Shown here: positions 63,920 through 64,000 of the stretch, in pieces
How positions within the stretch are numbered: position 1 is the stretch's first letter
Layout of the letters: each line of letters starts with the position of its first letter
DNA from: DATFVA01 sp963711455
GTDB taxonomy: Bacteria > Bacteroidota > Ignavibacteria > Ignavibacteriales > Ignavibacteriaceae
Length of the DNA stretch: 64,000 nucleotides
Direction: 5' to 3'
NCBI GenBank assembly: GCA_963711455.1
Contig: CAVQEH010000012.1
Span: forward strand, 1-64,000
Made by a program: the position numbers and the translations under genes
The notes under the pieces: generated by a model
The model's input: the letters and a program-made list of their open reading frames with translations, nothing else
Database searches by the model: none
What the model was told of the DNA's origin: nothing

Positions 63920-64000
63920 TTAATACCACAAATGAAACTGTATTAAAAATGTGTCATTAGTTATCGATGGATGCTCCATCTGGAAACGAAATTGAGGGCG
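63920..64000 (-). CDS. C-terminus of a probable outer-membrane beta-barrel protein (partial)
   Basis: Only the last 26 codons are in the window: RPQFRFQMEHPSITNDT then FLIQFHLWY before TAA. Alternating hydrophobic residues ending in aromatic Trp-Tyr match the C-terminal strand of outer-membrane proteins. A terminator lies 21 bases downstream. The family cannot be named from so little. Confidence 0.55.
   Translation of the reverse strand, partial: RPQFRFQMEHPSITNDTFLIQFHLWY

Noticed and set aside
1..64000. CRISPR arrays, insertion sequences, prophage, tRNA or rRNA genes
   Set aside because: Read through on both strands; no regularly spaced repeats, transposase-like frames, integrases, cloverleaf patterns or rRNA signatures were found.

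Overview
This is an AT-rich bacterial chromosome segment that is densely packed, mostly with housekeeping and metabolic genes. The gene content points to the Bacteroidetes/Chlorobi (FCB) group, most likely an Ignavibacteria-like organism. The clues are the long 668-residue IspG, a UpxY-type NusG paralog, a PIN-PhoH protein, a NifJ with a dihydroorotate-dehydrogenase-like partner, secreted TPR proteins, a Nif3 with an inserted middle domain, and class A RNase P RNA. This placement is an inference from family recognition, not from an alignment. I see no rRNA, tRNA, insertion sequence, prophage or CRISPR array.

Region by region. 1-3.3 kb (minus): a sugar ABC importer of the ribose type (binding lipoprotein, double ATPase, permease cut by the left edge). 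3.5-8.6 kb: a GH63-like glucosidase, a small hypothetical protein and a GH15 glucoamylase/trehalase-like enzyme. 8.8-10.3 kb: a secreted protein made of six BON repeats, closed by a strong terminator. 10.3-15 kb (minus): pyruvate:ferredoxin oxidoreductase and its dihydroorotate-dehydrogenase-like neighbour. 15.4-20.4 kb: FTR1-type iron permease, CYTH triphosphatase, DUF481-like outer-membrane protein, and a quinone oxidoreductase/aldo-keto reductase pair. 20.6-24.9 kb (minus): carAB, preceded by a promoter and an intrinsic terminator in the leader. 25.2-28.1 kb (plus): PhoH, a lipoprotein and a small membrane protein. 28.1-33 kb (minus): class II photolyase, a frameshifted exonuclease III, an NRAMP-UspA fusion and a DtxR/MntR regulator. 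33.1-36.5 kb: TM2 and DUF2752 proteins, a corrinoid adenosyltransferase, small membrane proteins, a MarR regulator and a sirtuin. 36.5-41.7 kb (minus): TPR protein, YhaM-like nuclease, UpxY/NusG-like protein, UDP-glucose dehydrogenase and a hybrid histidine kinase with a degenerate receiver. 41.9-45.9 kb: a ferredoxin-nitroreductase, two flavoproteins of the geranylgeranyl-reductase type and a ferredoxin. 46-56.6 kb: dnaG, ispG, nif3-like, COG1579, rnpB, recJ, yebC, ruvC and ruvA. 56.6-64 kb (minus): an MNT/HEPN pair, an FAH-family enzyme, a secreted protein of unknown function, clpX with a TPR protein, a ferritin-VIT1 fusion, and the last residues of a probable outer-membrane protein at the right edge.

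Functional themes are glucan/sugar use, anaerobic ferredoxin-linked metabolism (NifJ, ferredoxins, ferredoxin-nitroreductase, prenyl reductases), metal handling (FTR1, NRAMP/MntR, ferritin-VIT1) and genome maintenance (photolyase, Xth, RecJ, RuvA/C, DnaG). I found no clear undescribed defence or mobile system. The items most worth a second look are the carAB leader attenuator, the frameshifted xth, the asparagine-for-aspartate pseudo-receiver, the twin prenyl-reductase/ferredoxin cluster, and the hairpin plus mini-ORF in front of the nif3-like gene.
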